Part shown: positions 18,701 through 27,617 of the stretch, piece by piece | Position numbering within the stretch: position 1 is the stretch's first letter | Layout: each line of letters begins with the position of its first letter | Program-made: the position numbers and the translations under genes | Origin: Nitrosospira sp. Nl5 | GTDB lineage: Bacteria > Pseudomonadota > Gammaproteobacteria > Burkholderiales > Nitrosomonadaceae | Length of the DNA stretch: 64,000 nt | Direction: 5' to 3' | Assembly (NCBI RefSeq): GCF_900102495.1 | Contig: NZ_FMVQ01000002.1 | Span: 1 to 64,000, forward strand | The notes under the pieces: model-generated | What the model saw: the letters and a program-made list of their open reading frames with translations, nothing else | What the model was told of the DNA's origin: nothing | The model's database searches: none

Positions 18701-21700
18701 AGCCTCGGCGCTTCCTTTCGATCGATGTGGATTGCCCCCACAACCGCAGTCGCGGCTGTGAGCGGAGTCGCAATGACGTCACCGTTCGCATTGATCGCCG
18801 CATTGCCGATACTGTTGTTATGGGCCGGTGCTCCCGCGATTGCCTGGTGGATAAGTCAACCGCTTCCTCCCAAGAGCGCGGAGCTAACCGCTGGACAAAT
18901 ACATTTTTTGCGCCAGCTTGCACGGCGGACCTGGTTCTTCTTCGAGACCTTCGTCGGGCCAAAGGATCACTGGCTGCCGCCAGATAATTTTCAGGAGCAC
19001 CCTGTCGCGGTGCTCGCGCATCGCACATCCCCGACCAATATGGGCATGGCCCTGCTCGCGAACGTTGCCGCCCATGATTTTGGCTACATCGGTATTGGAC
19101 AACTCATTGAGCGCACGGCAAATACGCTGGAATCAATGGAAACGCTGGAACGGCACGACGGCCATTTTTACAACTGGTACGACACAGAAACGAAAGCACC
19201 ATTAACGCGCTATATCTCAACAGTGGACAGCGGTAACCTTGCGGGCCATCTTTTAATATTGCGCGCGGGACTGTTGGAGCTCGCCGACGCACCAGTTATC
19301 GGCGAACAAGTATTTCTGGCATTAACCGATACCCTGCAGATTCTTGAAAAGATAGCGGGAACTCCCTCCGCAAGTGCTCTGGCACAGTTCGAAAAGGTAC
19401 TCATGGCCGCGGCCGGAACTCGTCCCCTTACCGTTGAGAGCGCACGCGTTGATCTCGACCGGTTGGTTGCCTGCTCAAGGATACTGGTCCAGGAGATGGC
19501 GGAAGATCCGCAGACAGCTTCCTCCAGTGAAGCGTATGAATGGGCGCAGGTATTGAACAGGCAATGCGAAGGAGCGCTCGCTGACCTGATCAGCCTTGCC
19601 CCCGCGGAGGGAGGTGGAAATAACTCAGCGCGTACCGGCGAGATTCCTTCCTTGCGGCAACTCGCCTGCCAGGATAACGAGCGTGCGCGCGAGCAGCTGG
19701 CCGCGCTCGAACATCTTGCGCTTCAGGCAGGTGAAATGGCGCAGATGGCATATGGCTTCCTGTTCAATCACGCGCAGCGGCAACTTTCAATTGGATACAA
19801 CGTCGGTGAACGTCGGCTGGATGCCAGCTACTACGATTTGCTCGCCTCGGAGGCGAGACTTTGCAATTTCGTCGCGATTGCACAGGGGGAACTGCCGCAG
19901 GAAAGCTGGTTTGCGCTGGGCCGGATGCTTACCACCTACGGCGGAGAACCCGTTTTGTTATCCTGGAGCGGTTCGATGTTCGAGTATCTCATGCCGCTAC
20001 TGGTGATGCCGACGTTTGACAACACGCTTCTCGATCAGACCTGCAAGGCCGCGGTGGATCGGCAAATCGCATACGGCGAGGAACGTGGAGTACCTTGGGG
20101 TATTTCAGAATCTGGCTACAATGCTGTCGACGTTCAATTCAATTATCAGTATCGCGCATTTGGCGTCCCTGGTCTTGGACTCAAACGCGGTCTCGGGGAA
20201 GATCTCGTCATCGCCCCGTATGCTTCGGTGCTGGCTTTAATGATCGCGCCGGAGGCTGCTTGCCGTAACCTTCAACGGCTTGCTGGGGAAGACCTGGCTG
20301 GCAAATTTGGTTTTTATGAGGCGGTCGACTATACGCCGACACGGCTGCGGCGCGGCGAAACACGCGCCGTGGTGCGCTCGTTTATGGCCCATCACCAGGG
20401 TATGAGCCTGCTCTCCTTGGTATACCTGTTGCGAAATCGCCCGATGCAACGGCGGTTCGAATCCGAGCCGTCATTTCAGGCGACAATGCTGTTGCTTCAG
20501 GAGCGGATTCCGAAGCCTACGCTTTTCCGTTCTCAAGCTGCCGAGCTCCCCGATGTTCGCGTGACCAAGGAGCTTCCAGACATGCCGATGCGCATGCTGA
20601 CAACCGCGAACACACCGATTCCAGAGGTACAACTTCTATCGAATGGCCGGTATCACGTCATGGTTACCAATAGCGGAGGTGGAAGTAGCCGCTGGAAGGA
20701 TCTTGCCGTCACCCGCTGGCGAGAAGACAGCACTTGCGACAACTGGGGCAGTTTCTGTTATTTGCGCGACGTGGCGAGTGGCGAGTTCTGGTCAAATACT
20801 CACCAGCCTACGTTAAAAGAAGCAAAGCGTTATGGAGTTCTTTTTTCCGAAGGACGTGTCGAATTCCGTCGCCGCGATCTCGATTTCGACACGCACACGG
20901 AGATCTCGGTGTCGCCCGAAGATGACATCGAGTTGCGACGGGTTCGAATCACCAACCGTGCCTGGACGCATCGCACCATCGAAGTCACGTCATATGCCGA
21001 GGTGGTACTTGCAGCGCCGGTAGCGGATGCGCAAGCACCGGCTTTTGGTAATCTTTTTGTGCAGACGGAAATACTCTCCGACCGGCACGCGATTCTTTGC
21101 AGCCGGCGGCCACGCTCCCAGAGCGACTCGGTACCCTGGATGTTTCATTTAATGGCGATACGTGGAATCGCGACCGAATCAATCTCCTACGAGACAGACC
21201 GGATGGCATTCATCGGACGTGGAAGGGATGTGTCGGCACCACTGGCGATGGTCGATCCGGCGCCGCTTTCCGGGAGCTCCGGCTCGGTTCTTGACCCGAT
21301 TGTGGCGATTCGACAGCGGGTTACCATCGAACCAGGCGAGTCTGCGACAATCGATATCGTTACCGGGGCGGGCGATTCGCGTCACGCCGCCATGAGCCTG
21401 GTCGATAAATATCAGGATCAGCATTTGTCGGACCGTGTTTTTGACCTCGCCTGGACGCATAGTCTGGTCGTATTGCGGCAGCTCAACGCCACCGAGACCG
21501 ATGCCCAACTGTTTGGCCGCTTGGCCGGCTCGGTGCTCTATGCGAATGCGTATCTGCGTGCCGATGACGTTGTGCTGAGCAAGAATCAGCGCGGCCAGTC
21601 GGGACTATGGGGATATGCCATTTCCGGCGATTTGCCGATTGTGCTGCTGCAGATCAGCGACGCAGCGAATATTGATCTTGTGCGGCAATTGGTGCAAGCG

Positions 21701-24457
21701 CATGCCTACTGGCGCGTGAAAGGGTTGGCGGTTGATTTGATCATCTGGAACGAAGACCACTCCAGCTATCGGCAGCTCCTGCACGATCACATCATGGGGT
21801 TGGTCATCGGCAGTGCTGAAGCCCATGTGCTTGACCGTCCAGGCGGTGTTTTCATTCGCCGCGCCGAACAGATTGCTTCCGAGGACCGTATCCTGTTGCA
21901 AACCGTTGCACGGGTCATTATTTTTGACAGCAAAGGTGATCTGGCGGAGCAGATCACGCGTCGAATTCCCGCAGACTTGCCGGTTCCGGCGATCAGGTTG
22001 GAGCCGGTTCGTCAGCCCGATCCTGCTCAAATCGATGAATTGCCGCACCGTGCGCTGCTTTTCGACAACGGGCTAGGAGGATTCACTCCCGATGGACGCG
22101 AATATATCATAACCACCGGGCAGGATTTGACAACTCCGGCACCGTGGTCAAATGTCCTGGCAAACTCGCAGTTCGGAACCGTTCTCTCCGAAAGTGGCCA
22201 GGCGTATAGCTGGGGGGAAAACGCGCATGAGTTCCGCTTGACGCCCTGGAACAATGATCCCGTTTGTGATCCCGGCGGGGAGGTTTATTATCTGCGCGAT
22301 GAAGAAAGCGGTTATTTCTGGTCGCCCACGCCCCTGCCAAAACGGGGAGCGACGCGCTATGTTACCCGGCATGGATTCGGTTACAGTGTTTTTGAGCATG
22401 CGGAGGACGGCATTCATTCCGAGCTCTGGGTCTATGTGGCACTGGATGCGGCAGTGAAGTTTGCGGTATTGAAAGTGCGTAATGAATCGGGGCGGCTGCG
22501 CAAGCTTTCGGCAACAGGATGCGTCGAATGGGTATTGGGTGATCTGCCGGAGAAGAGCAGAATGCATATTGTCACTGAAATCGATCCGCCAAGCGGAGCC
22601 TTGCTTGCACGCAATCCCTATAATAACGAATTCCCCGGCCGCGTCGCTTTTTTTGATGTCGATGATACGACGCATAGTGTGACCGGCGACCGCACCGAAT
22701 TTATCGGCCGCAATGGTAGTTTCAACAATCCGGCAGCAATGGCTTCGGGAGAGCTTTCAGGGCGAGTAGGGCCTGGTCTCGACCCCTGCGGCGCTATCCG
22801 GGTTCCGTTTGAGTTGCTGGATGGCCAAACACGGGAAATTGTCTTCCGTTTGGGCGTCGGTTTTCACGTGGAAGATACTCTCAAGCTCATGCAGCGCTTC
22901 CGTGGACCGGGGGTGGCGCATGAAGTCCTGGAAAGAATACATCGCTACTGGGGACGTACGCTCGGCACCGTACAGGTGGAGACGCCCGATCCTTCCCTCA
23001 ACGTGATGGTCAACGGCTGGCTCGTATACCAGGTAATGGCTTGCCGTCTGTGGGGGCGTAGCGGCTACTATCAAAGCGGGGGGGCTTTCGGATTCCGTGA
23101 TCAGTTGCAGGATGTGATGTCCCTGATTCACGCTGAACCCATCCTTGTTCGCGAGCATCTGCTGCGATCAGCGGGGCGTCAGTTTATCGAGGGGGATGTT
23201 CAGCACTGGTGGCACCCGCCAGGGGGTCGCGGCGTAAGGACGCGCTGTTCGGATGATTATCTCTGGCTGCCCCTGGCGGCCTGCCGTTATATTGCCGCTA
23301 CCGGCGATACCGGCGTGCTGGACGAATCCATTTCTTTCCTTGAAGGGCGCCAGGTCGGCGCCGATGAGGATTCGTACTACGATTTGCCGGTTCGCTCCGA
23401 GCAGTCTGCGGATTTATACGAGCACTGCGTGCGCGCGGTCGTGCATGGCCTTCGATTCGGTGAGCATGGCCTTCCGCTAATGGGCAGCGGTGACTGGAAC
23501 GACGGGATGAATCTGGTTGGGTTCCACGGACACGGAGAAAGTATCTGGCTGGCTTTCTTTTTGTATGACGTGCTCATTCAATTTTCCGATCTTGCGCAAC
23601 GGCGTGGCGATATGGCCTTTGCCGAACGCTGCAAAAAGGAGGCTAGCCTGTTGCGAAAGAATATTGAACGGCACGGCTGGGATGGTGAATGGTATCTCCG
23701 TGCCTTCTTCGATGACGGTTCTCCACTGGGATCTTCCACCAATCCGGAGTGCAGAATCGATTCGATTGCCCAGAGCTGGTCGGTATTGTCTGGAGCTGGC
23801 GCGGGCGAGCGCCAAAAGCAGGCAATGAAAGCGGTGAATCAGTACCTTGTGCGGCGGGACGCAGGTCTGGTTCAACTTCTCGACCCGCCCTTTGACCAAT
23901 CATCGTTGAATCCCGGTTATATAAAAGGCTACGTCCCGGGTGTGCGCGAGAATGGAGGCCAATACACGCATGCGGCCATCTGGGCGACGATGGCCTTTGC
24001 CGCATTGGGAGATTGTGCGCGGGCATGGGAGTTGCTGGGTATGATCAATCCGGTGAATCATGCGCAGACGCCGGAAGCGGTTGCGGTCTATAAGATCGAG
24101 CCATACGTTGTTGCCGCGGACGTTTATGCGCTTTCTCCGCATACCGGACGTGGAGGATGGTCGTGGTATACGGGTTCTGCCGGCTGGTTGTACCGCATGA
24201 TGCTGGAAACCCTGCTGGGGTTGACGTTGAAGGAAGACAAATTGTACTTCAAGCCCTGCCTGCCCGCGGATTGGAAGACGTTCACTGTGAACTATCGCTA
24301 TCGGGAAACAGCCTATCGCATTACTGTCATCCAGACAGAAGATGACAAGGAAAGCCTCACTATCGACGGAGTCGAACAACATGATTCTGTCATTCCCTTG
24401 GTCGATGACAGAGTCCAGCACGCTGTTGAAGCTCGGCTAAGGAATTCCTCCAAGTGA
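15773..24457 (+). CDS. ndvB: Cyclic beta-1,2-glucan synthase-type glycosyltransferase (NdvB/ChvB)
   Basis: The 2894-residue protein has the full NdvB/ChvB architecture. Membrane segments lie at about 420-440 and 450-475. A GT84 glycosyltransferase domain (about 495-830) contains TLDTDTQLPR near 650. More membrane segments are near 850-890 and 990-1025. A glycoamylase-like domain (from about 1040, TWFFFETFV, to about 1540) and tandem GH94 carbohydrate-binding/phosphorylase modules follow, with HWWHPPGGRG near 2477 and GSGDWNDGMN near 2570. Such enzymes use UDP-glucose, build a protein-linked beta-1,2-glucan, trim it by phosphorolysis and cyclise it; the product fills the periplasm in osmotic adaptation. 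The start is a TTG with GGAG 10 nt upstream; an in-frame ATG at 15791 has only a weak site. No stop or frameshift is seen over 8.7 kb. Confidence 0.93.
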   Translation: MKARDTMVSELLLPITTRLRKIGRPRVPLSKELPLRSELFSADQMELYGGILAASHELSSSRGTDQLLARLDENESTLFSICNVLTEAVTADRPLTPAGEWLFDNFYLIEEQIRTARRHLPKGYSRELPLLARGTSANLPRVYDIALQAISHGDGRVDTESLRRFVTAYQAVTNLQLGELWAVPIMLRLALIENLRRVGVHVAAGRTDRNLADAWADEITKIAEKDPKSLVLVIADMARSDPPMTTPFISELVRRLQGQGPALTLPLNWIEQRLAESNQTIDQMVQTGNQQQAADQVSISNSINSLRVLGAIDWRDFVETTSIVEQTLREDPGGVYGRMDFATRDHYRHVVERLAKASPVSEVEVARRALKLARNRAATDGGNARAHVGFYLIDKGLPDLEEAAQVRLSIPEKLGRAGRRHPLFYYVGAIVLITTGLTGSLLFKAYADGANEWLLGVIGVLSLFAASQLAIALVNWGAQLLVKPHSLPRMNFSVEIPSAFRTLVVVPTMLTSNSDIPNLAEALEVRFLANRDDNLYFGLLTDFQDADRQTLPEDETLLRLARESIEELNKKYPGPAGNDSIEAARSAVGAKGPFFLFHRPRRWNPRERLWMGHERKRGKLADLNALLRGGGSDAFMLIIGNTDVLPEVKYVITLDTDTQLPRESAHQFVGAMAHPLNRARLDMTGTDGNNILITEGYGILQPRVAVSLSSTNYSRYAWLFGGEAGIDPYTRIVSDVYQDLFHEGSFVGKGIYDVDAFEQALCLRLPENRILSHDLLEGCYARAGLLSDVQLYEGFPSRYSADVSRRHRWIRGDWQLATWLLSRVPGMDASYHPNPLSALSRWKLMDNLRRSLVPMALTLLLLLAWMTLPDAWLWTLAVLGTLAIPAVIAIISDLLNKPFDVPLRQHILASVRGGGRHFGQILFTLACLPYEAYFSLDAIIRTHVRLLITRRRLLEWNPSREVERESDSAVAKKERTSLGASFRSMWIAPTTAVAAVSGVAMTSPFALIAALPILLLWAGAPAIAWWISQPLPPKSAELTAGQIHFLRQLARRTWFFFETFVGPKDHWLPPDNFQEHPVAVLAHRTSPTNMGMALLANVAAHDFGYIGIGQLIERTANTLESMETLERHDGHFYNWYDTETKAPLTRYISTVDSGNLAGHLLILRAGLLELADAPVIGEQVFLALTDTLQILEKIAGTPSASALAQFEKVLMAAAGTRPLTVESARVDLDRLVACSRILVQEMAEDPQTASSSEAYEWAQVLNRQCEGALADLISLAPAEGGGNNSARTGEIPSLRQLACQDNERAREQLAALEHLALQAGEMAQMAYGFLFNHAQRQLSIGYNVGERRLDASYYDLLASEARLCNFVAIAQGELPQESWFALGRMLTTYGGEPVLLSWSGSMFEYLMPLLVMPTFDNTLLDQTCKAAVDRQIAYGEERGVPWGISESGYNAVDVQFNYQYRAFGVPGLGLKRGLGEDLVIAPYASVLALMIAPEAACRNLQRLAGEDLAGKFGFYEAVDYTPTRLRRGETRAVVRSFMAHHQGMSLLSLVYLLRNRPMQRRFESEPSFQATMLLLQERIPKPTLFRSQAAELPDVRVTKELPDMPMRMLTTANTPIPEVQLLSNGRYHVMVTNSGGGSSRWKDLAVTRWREDSTCDNWGSFCYLRDVASGEFWSNTHQPTLKEAKRYGVLFSEGRVEFRRRDLDFDTHTEISVSPEDDIELRRVRITNRAWTHRTIEVTSYAEVVLAAPVADAQAPAFGNLFVQTEILSDRHAILCSRRPRSQSDSVPWMFHLMAIRGIATESISYETDRMAFIGRGRDVSAPLAMVDPAPLSGSSGSVLDPIVAIRQRVTIEPGESATIDIVTGAGDSRHAAMSLVDKYQDQHLSDRVFDLAWTHSLVVLRQLNATETDAQLFGRLAGSVLYANAYLRADDVVLSKNQRGQSGLWGYAISGDLPIVLLQISDAANIDLVRQLVQAHAYWRVKGLAVDLIIWNEDHSSYRQLLHDHIMGLVIGSAEAHVLDRPGGVFIRRAEQIASEDRILLQTVARVIIFDSKGDLAEQITRRIPADLPVPAIRLEPVRQPDPAQIDELPHRALLFDNGLGGFTPDGREYIITTGQDLTTPAPWSNVLANSQFGTVLSESGQAYSWGENAHEFRLTPWNNDPVCDPGGEVYYLRDEESGYFWSPTPLPKRGATRYVTRHGFGYSVFEHAEDGIHSELWVYVALDAAVKFAVLKVRNESGRLRKLSATGCVEWVLGDLPEKSRMHIVTEIDPPSGALLARNPYNNEFPGRVAFFDVDDTTHSVTGDRTEFIGRNGSFNNPAAMASGELSGRVGPGLDPCGAIRVPFELLDGQTREIVFRLGVGFHVEDTLKLMQRFRGPGVAHEVLERIHRYWGRTLGTVQVETPDPSLNVMVNGWLVYQVMACRLWGRSGYYQSGGAFGFRDQLQDVMSLIHAEPILVREHLLRSAGRQFIEGDVQHWWHPPGGRGVRTRCSDDYLWLPLAACRYIAATGDTGVLDESISFLEGRQVGADEDSYYDLPVRSEQSADLYEHCVRAVVHGLRFGEHGLPLMGSGDWNDGMNLVGFHGHGESIWLAFFLYDVLIQFSDLAQRRGDMAFAERCKKEASLLRKNIERHGWDGEWYLRAFFDDGSPLGSSTNPECRIDSIAQSWSVLSGAGAGERQKQAMKAVNQYLVRRDAGLVQLLDPPFDQSSLNPGYIKGYVPGVRENGGQYTHAAIWATMAFAALGDCARAWELLGMINPVNHAQTPEAVAVYKIEPYVVAADVYALSPHTGRGGWSWYTGSAGWLYRMMLETLLGLTLKEDKLYFKPCLPADWKTFTVNYRYRETAYRITVIQTEDDKESLTIDGVEQHDSVIPLVDDRVQHAVEARLRNSSK

Positions 24458-24579
24458 TGGCAACTTCATACTGAAAGAGAATTTGAAATCCCACGGTTAA
24501 TTGCCGATGTTTCCGGTCAGCGCATGAGTGGAGATTTAGGTCGACCCAGTTGATCCCGATGAGGTCGATGCTTATGCGG

Positions 24580-25077
24580 TTATACGGTATTTATCGGGGA
24601 CGGAGAAGTGCCGATTATCGAGATGCCGGCGCCAAGAGTCGGGGATAGGTTGCACATTGTCGTGTGAGCAATCTTGGCAGTCAGGCTTTGAGTGTAACGC
24701 TGAAGCAAGTAACGTAGCGGACTGCCAAGCTCGAATTCTTTTCTTAAATTCGCTGCTTTAAGACGGTAACCATAACCGCCACATTGCACCACTGCACGGT
24801 TTGGGGTGGTTTTTCTCCCCATAAGCATGGCAATGCCGAACAATCCTTCATTACCGATAACGGCAATCTTCGCCGACTCTCCGCCATCCGAGATGGAAAG
24901 CAGGGAAATAATACTGGTAGTTGGGAAATATACGAGGTCTATTTCGCCGCCATTTTCGTACACTGCCCATCCTTGCGGCAGGGATACAAGTTCAAGGCAT
25001 AGTTTCAGGCGCTCGTAAACCTCTTCAGGGAGAGCAGCCAAAAAAAGGTTTTGTTTAGGGGTGTGAAGATATGGCAT
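24580..25077 (-). pseudogene. Truncated Crp/Fnr-like regulator lacking the DNA-binding domain
   Basis: The 165-residue frame is clearly paralogous to the regulator at 14068-14793: LAALPEEVYERLK, VYFPTTSIISL, IGNEGLFGIAMLMG and GYGYRLKA match the paralogue closely through the beta roll. Similarity stops at TTMCN in the dimerisation helix. From there about 23 unrelated residues lead to a stop, and I find no helix-turn-helix sequence in any frame before the ndvB end at 24457. It is either a decayed gene that lost its 3' third by deletion or a DNA-binding-less effector protein. The former is more likely. Confidence 0.75.
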
Positions 25078-25318
25078 TGCGTCCTCGCTTTTTCCAATTC
25101 CGATTGACGATCTATAATCGCTGACAAGTAAATAGCTTTGACCGACGGCGTGCAGACGAGTAAAGCATACGGTGAAGTTGATGCCGCGTATGTGCGTTGC
25201 CAGACAGACGATCCTCCGAAAGACCGGGAAGATAAATAACAGAAGTTGAAAACCGAAGCTGAGCGGGCGCTATACGCGTGGATGTATATTATTTATTTGT
25301 ATTGATATGGAGGAAACG

Positions 25319-25642
25319 ATGACCAGATCTGCCGCGAGAGAGAGCAAGGAAAAGCTTATCAAAGATTTTCACTCGGTTATTACCGATACCGAGGAATTGA
25401 TGAAATCCGTGAGCGGTGAGAGTGGAAACAAGGCCCAGGTTTTGCGCGAGAAGATCGAGCAGAACTTAAATCTCGCCAAGGATTACCTTCAGGATTTCGA
25501 GAATTCCGTAGTCGACAAGTCCAGGAACGCGGCGCGAATAACCGACGATTACGTCCATGAAAATGCCTGGCGCACCGTTGGAATTGCAATTGGACTTGGG
25601 GTCTTGATTGGCCTATTGATCAGGAACCATGATGATCGATAG
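25319..25642 (+). CDS. DUF883 family (YqjD/ElaB-like) membrane-anchored protein
   Basis: GGAGG lies just before the ATG at 25319, so it is chosen over an in-frame ATG at 25307. The 107-residue protein has a long charged amphipathic helix and a C-terminal anchor (TVGIAIGLGVLIGLLI) followed by RNHDDR, the arrangement of ElaB/YqjD proteins. In Escherichia coli these stationary-phase inner-membrane proteins associate with ribosomes. Here the role is presumed stress-related. Confidence 0.88.
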   Translation: MTRSAARESKEKLIKDFHSVITDTEELMKSVSGESGNKAQVLREKIEQNLNLAKDYLQDFENSVVDKSRNAARITDDYVHENAWRTVGIAIGLGVLIGLLIRNHDDR

Positions 25643-25841
25643 ATTTTCAGCGTGGGTAATCCCCTATAAAAGATACCGGTGAGGAGCGGCATCGGCCCGC
25701 GAGCAGCGAGCAACGATATATCTTATATCAGAGTGTGAAAAGCCAGTTTCATTTGCCATTACCGCGCTGACGCAAAGAATAGTTATCAAGGAATTCGGTT
25801 TCTGTCGTCCAAATAAGTCAAATAAATCTAGGAGATCGATC

Positions 25842-26876
25842 ATGAAAACACGAGTGCTTTTCGTCGCGCTTTTTGCGCTACTGACAGGAGGTAGCGTTTC
25901 GGCGGCACCCTTCGGCAGCCTGTATGCTTTCGGCGATAGTCTGTCCGACGTGGGAAGCAGCCCTTCCGCCGAGATGAGTATCTATAAGATATTGGCTAAT
26001 AATTGCGATCCTTCTCATTCCTGTCCTCCCTACTTCGAAGGACGCATTTCCAACGGGCCAGTCGCCACGGAGTATCTGGCAGGCTCTCTTTTTCCGGGAG
26101 GAGTGACTAGCGCAAATTTTCACAGCTATGCGGTAGGGGGCTCCACGACAGGTATTGGAAACATTGGCGATGGAGGCACTGCGACTGAGCCGGGAGACCT
26201 GCTTCCGATTCCCGTCCCGGGCATATTTCCCCTGCCGGGCATGAAGGGGGAATTGGAACAATATATGGAGGACTCCGGCGGGCACGCCGACTCCAATGCG
26301 TTGTATTTTGTATGGGGGGGTGGGAATGACTATCTGACAAACGATTCTCCCATTATGGCTGCCCGGAATGTCAGTGGATATGTGGGTGAGCTGGCGGCGG
26401 CGGGTGCAAAGCATATACTTGTGCCGAATCTCGGGGACTTGGGCCAGACGCCCTTTGCCAGAACCCAGGGAGATGCCGTACAGACTCAGGCCCAGGCCTT
26501 TTCTCTCAGTTTCAACGAGGAATTAGCGAGCCAGTTGGGAACTTTGAGCGCACAGTTTCCCACTACCGACATTTTTCAGTTCGATACCTACTCTTTCCTG
26601 AATGGAGTCATTGCAGATCCCCTCAGTTACGGGTTTACGGATGTGCAAAATGCGTGTCTGGCAGTATCTTGCACCGATCCTGGCAGTTTCCTTTATTGGG
26701 ACGACTTCCACCCTACCACCTATGCGCATTCTGTCATTGCGTCGGGTCTCGCCGCTGCCGTGCCTGAGCCTGGGATCTTCGCCATGTTCATTGGCGGTCT
26801 GTTCGTCCTTGGTATTGCCGCCAGCAGACGGCGAGAGGTTGAGCAACCTTGCAATCTCGTCGGACAAATCGCATAA
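25842..26876 (+). CDS. PEP-CTERM-anchored SGNH/GDSL esterase or lipase
   Basis: The 344-residue exported protein starts with a signal peptide (LFVALFALLTGGSVSA). GDSL block I is YAFGDSLSDVG with the nucleophile Ser in GDSLSD; a GGGNDYL block III follows, and DDFHPT is block V with the catalytic Asp/His. It ends with a PEP-CTERM sorting signal: VPEPG, a hydrophobic helix and SRRR. PEP-CTERM proteins are processed by an exosortase, which must be encoded elsewhere. The expected activity is hydrolysis of lipids or acylated polysaccharide at the cell surface. The ribosome site is AGGAG. Confidence 0.9.
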   Translation: MKTRVLFVALFALLTGGSVSAAPFGSLYAFGDSLSDVGSSPSAEMSIYKILANNCDPSHSCPPYFEGRISNGPVATEYLAGSLFPGGVTSANFHSYAVGGSTTGIGNIGDGGTATEPGDLLPIPVPGIFPLPGMKGELEQYMEDSGGHADSNALYFVWGGGNDYLTNDSPIMAARNVSGYVGELAAAGAKHILVPNLGDLGQTPFARTQGDAVQTQAQAFSLSFNEELASQLGTLSAQFPTTDIFQFDTYSFLNGVIADPLSYGFTDVQNACLAVSCTDPGSFLYWDDFHPTTYAHSVIASGLAAAVPEPGIFAMFIGGLFVLGIAASRRREVEQPCNLVGQIA

Positions 26877-26963
26877 CGTCGGATCACACTTGGGGGTAAT
26901 TTTTTACCGTCAACGTTCCCGCCGGTTTACACGGAAAGGAAATGGCCTCTTGAGGACATTCAT

Positions 26964-27281
26964 ATGCTCATAACATTCACATGCGACGCCCATGCCGACA
27001 TAACGATGTTTGGCGATGTCGGGCAACGGCTGCTGAAAATGATGGGGCACAGCGGAACAGTACCCAGCGCGATACTGGCCGAGGATGTCCCGGCGGCGCG
27101 TGACAGTTTAAAGCGCGCTATTGAGATAGAAAAATCGGCGGCGGCCGACCCATCCGGAAATATCCAGGACAAGGATATCAATGATCAAACTGTGAGTCTG
27201 GCATATCGCGCTTTGCCTTTAATTGAATTACTCGAGGCAGCCGCCAAAAAAAATTGTGATGTGATGTGGAGACAAAAGTAG
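26964..27281 (+). CDS. DUF1840 family protein
   Basis: The 105-residue cytoplasmic protein has the DUF1840 start MLITFTCDAHADITMFGDVG and the ending IELLEAAAKKNCDVMWR. This small family is mostly found in beta- and gammaproteobacteria and its function is unknown. TGAGGA precedes the ATG. It follows the GDSL gene by 87 bp. Confidence 0.85.
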   Translation: MLITFTCDAHADITMFGDVGQRLLKMMGHSGTVPSAILAEDVPAARDSLKRAIEIEKSAAADPSGNIQDKDINDQTVSLAYRALPLIELLEAAAKKNCDVMWRQK

Positions 27282-27617
27282 GTCCATGGCTGCACGCGGC
27301 TAGCGCCAGACTCGTTTCCGGGGATACGGTGGAAGTGGCGCCAGTACTTGCACATGAAGGATAAGATGACTGTGTACCCAGGTAAGCGTACGGAAAACAA
27401 TTTGCAATTTGCATTATTTTTATGTGGTTCACCGAACAGAGCGTCTCTCTGGAATAACGAATACTGCCTCTGGGTGTCGTTCTTTCCCTCCCCTTGAAAG
27501 GCGCCCCGGTCCGGTAGCGATAGCATCGCTCCGGACTTTCTTCTTTCATCTTTCCCTTATGCCTGAACGCGGTTTCACGGACGAAAGCTTACGCTAAAGA
27601 AACCGGCGGAAAAAGCG
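27282..27617. other. Intergenic region between convergent genes
   Basis: 336 bp with no convincing gene. A hairpin at 27510-27535 (TCCGG-AGCGAT paired with ATCGCT-CCGGA, one bulge) followed by ACTTTCTTCTTTC is a possible terminator for the DUF1840 gene. Confidence 0.4.

Noticed and set aside
16000-24400. Many antisense and out-of-frame open frames inside ndvB
   Set aside because: The single 2894-codon frame shows consistent domain motifs throughout.
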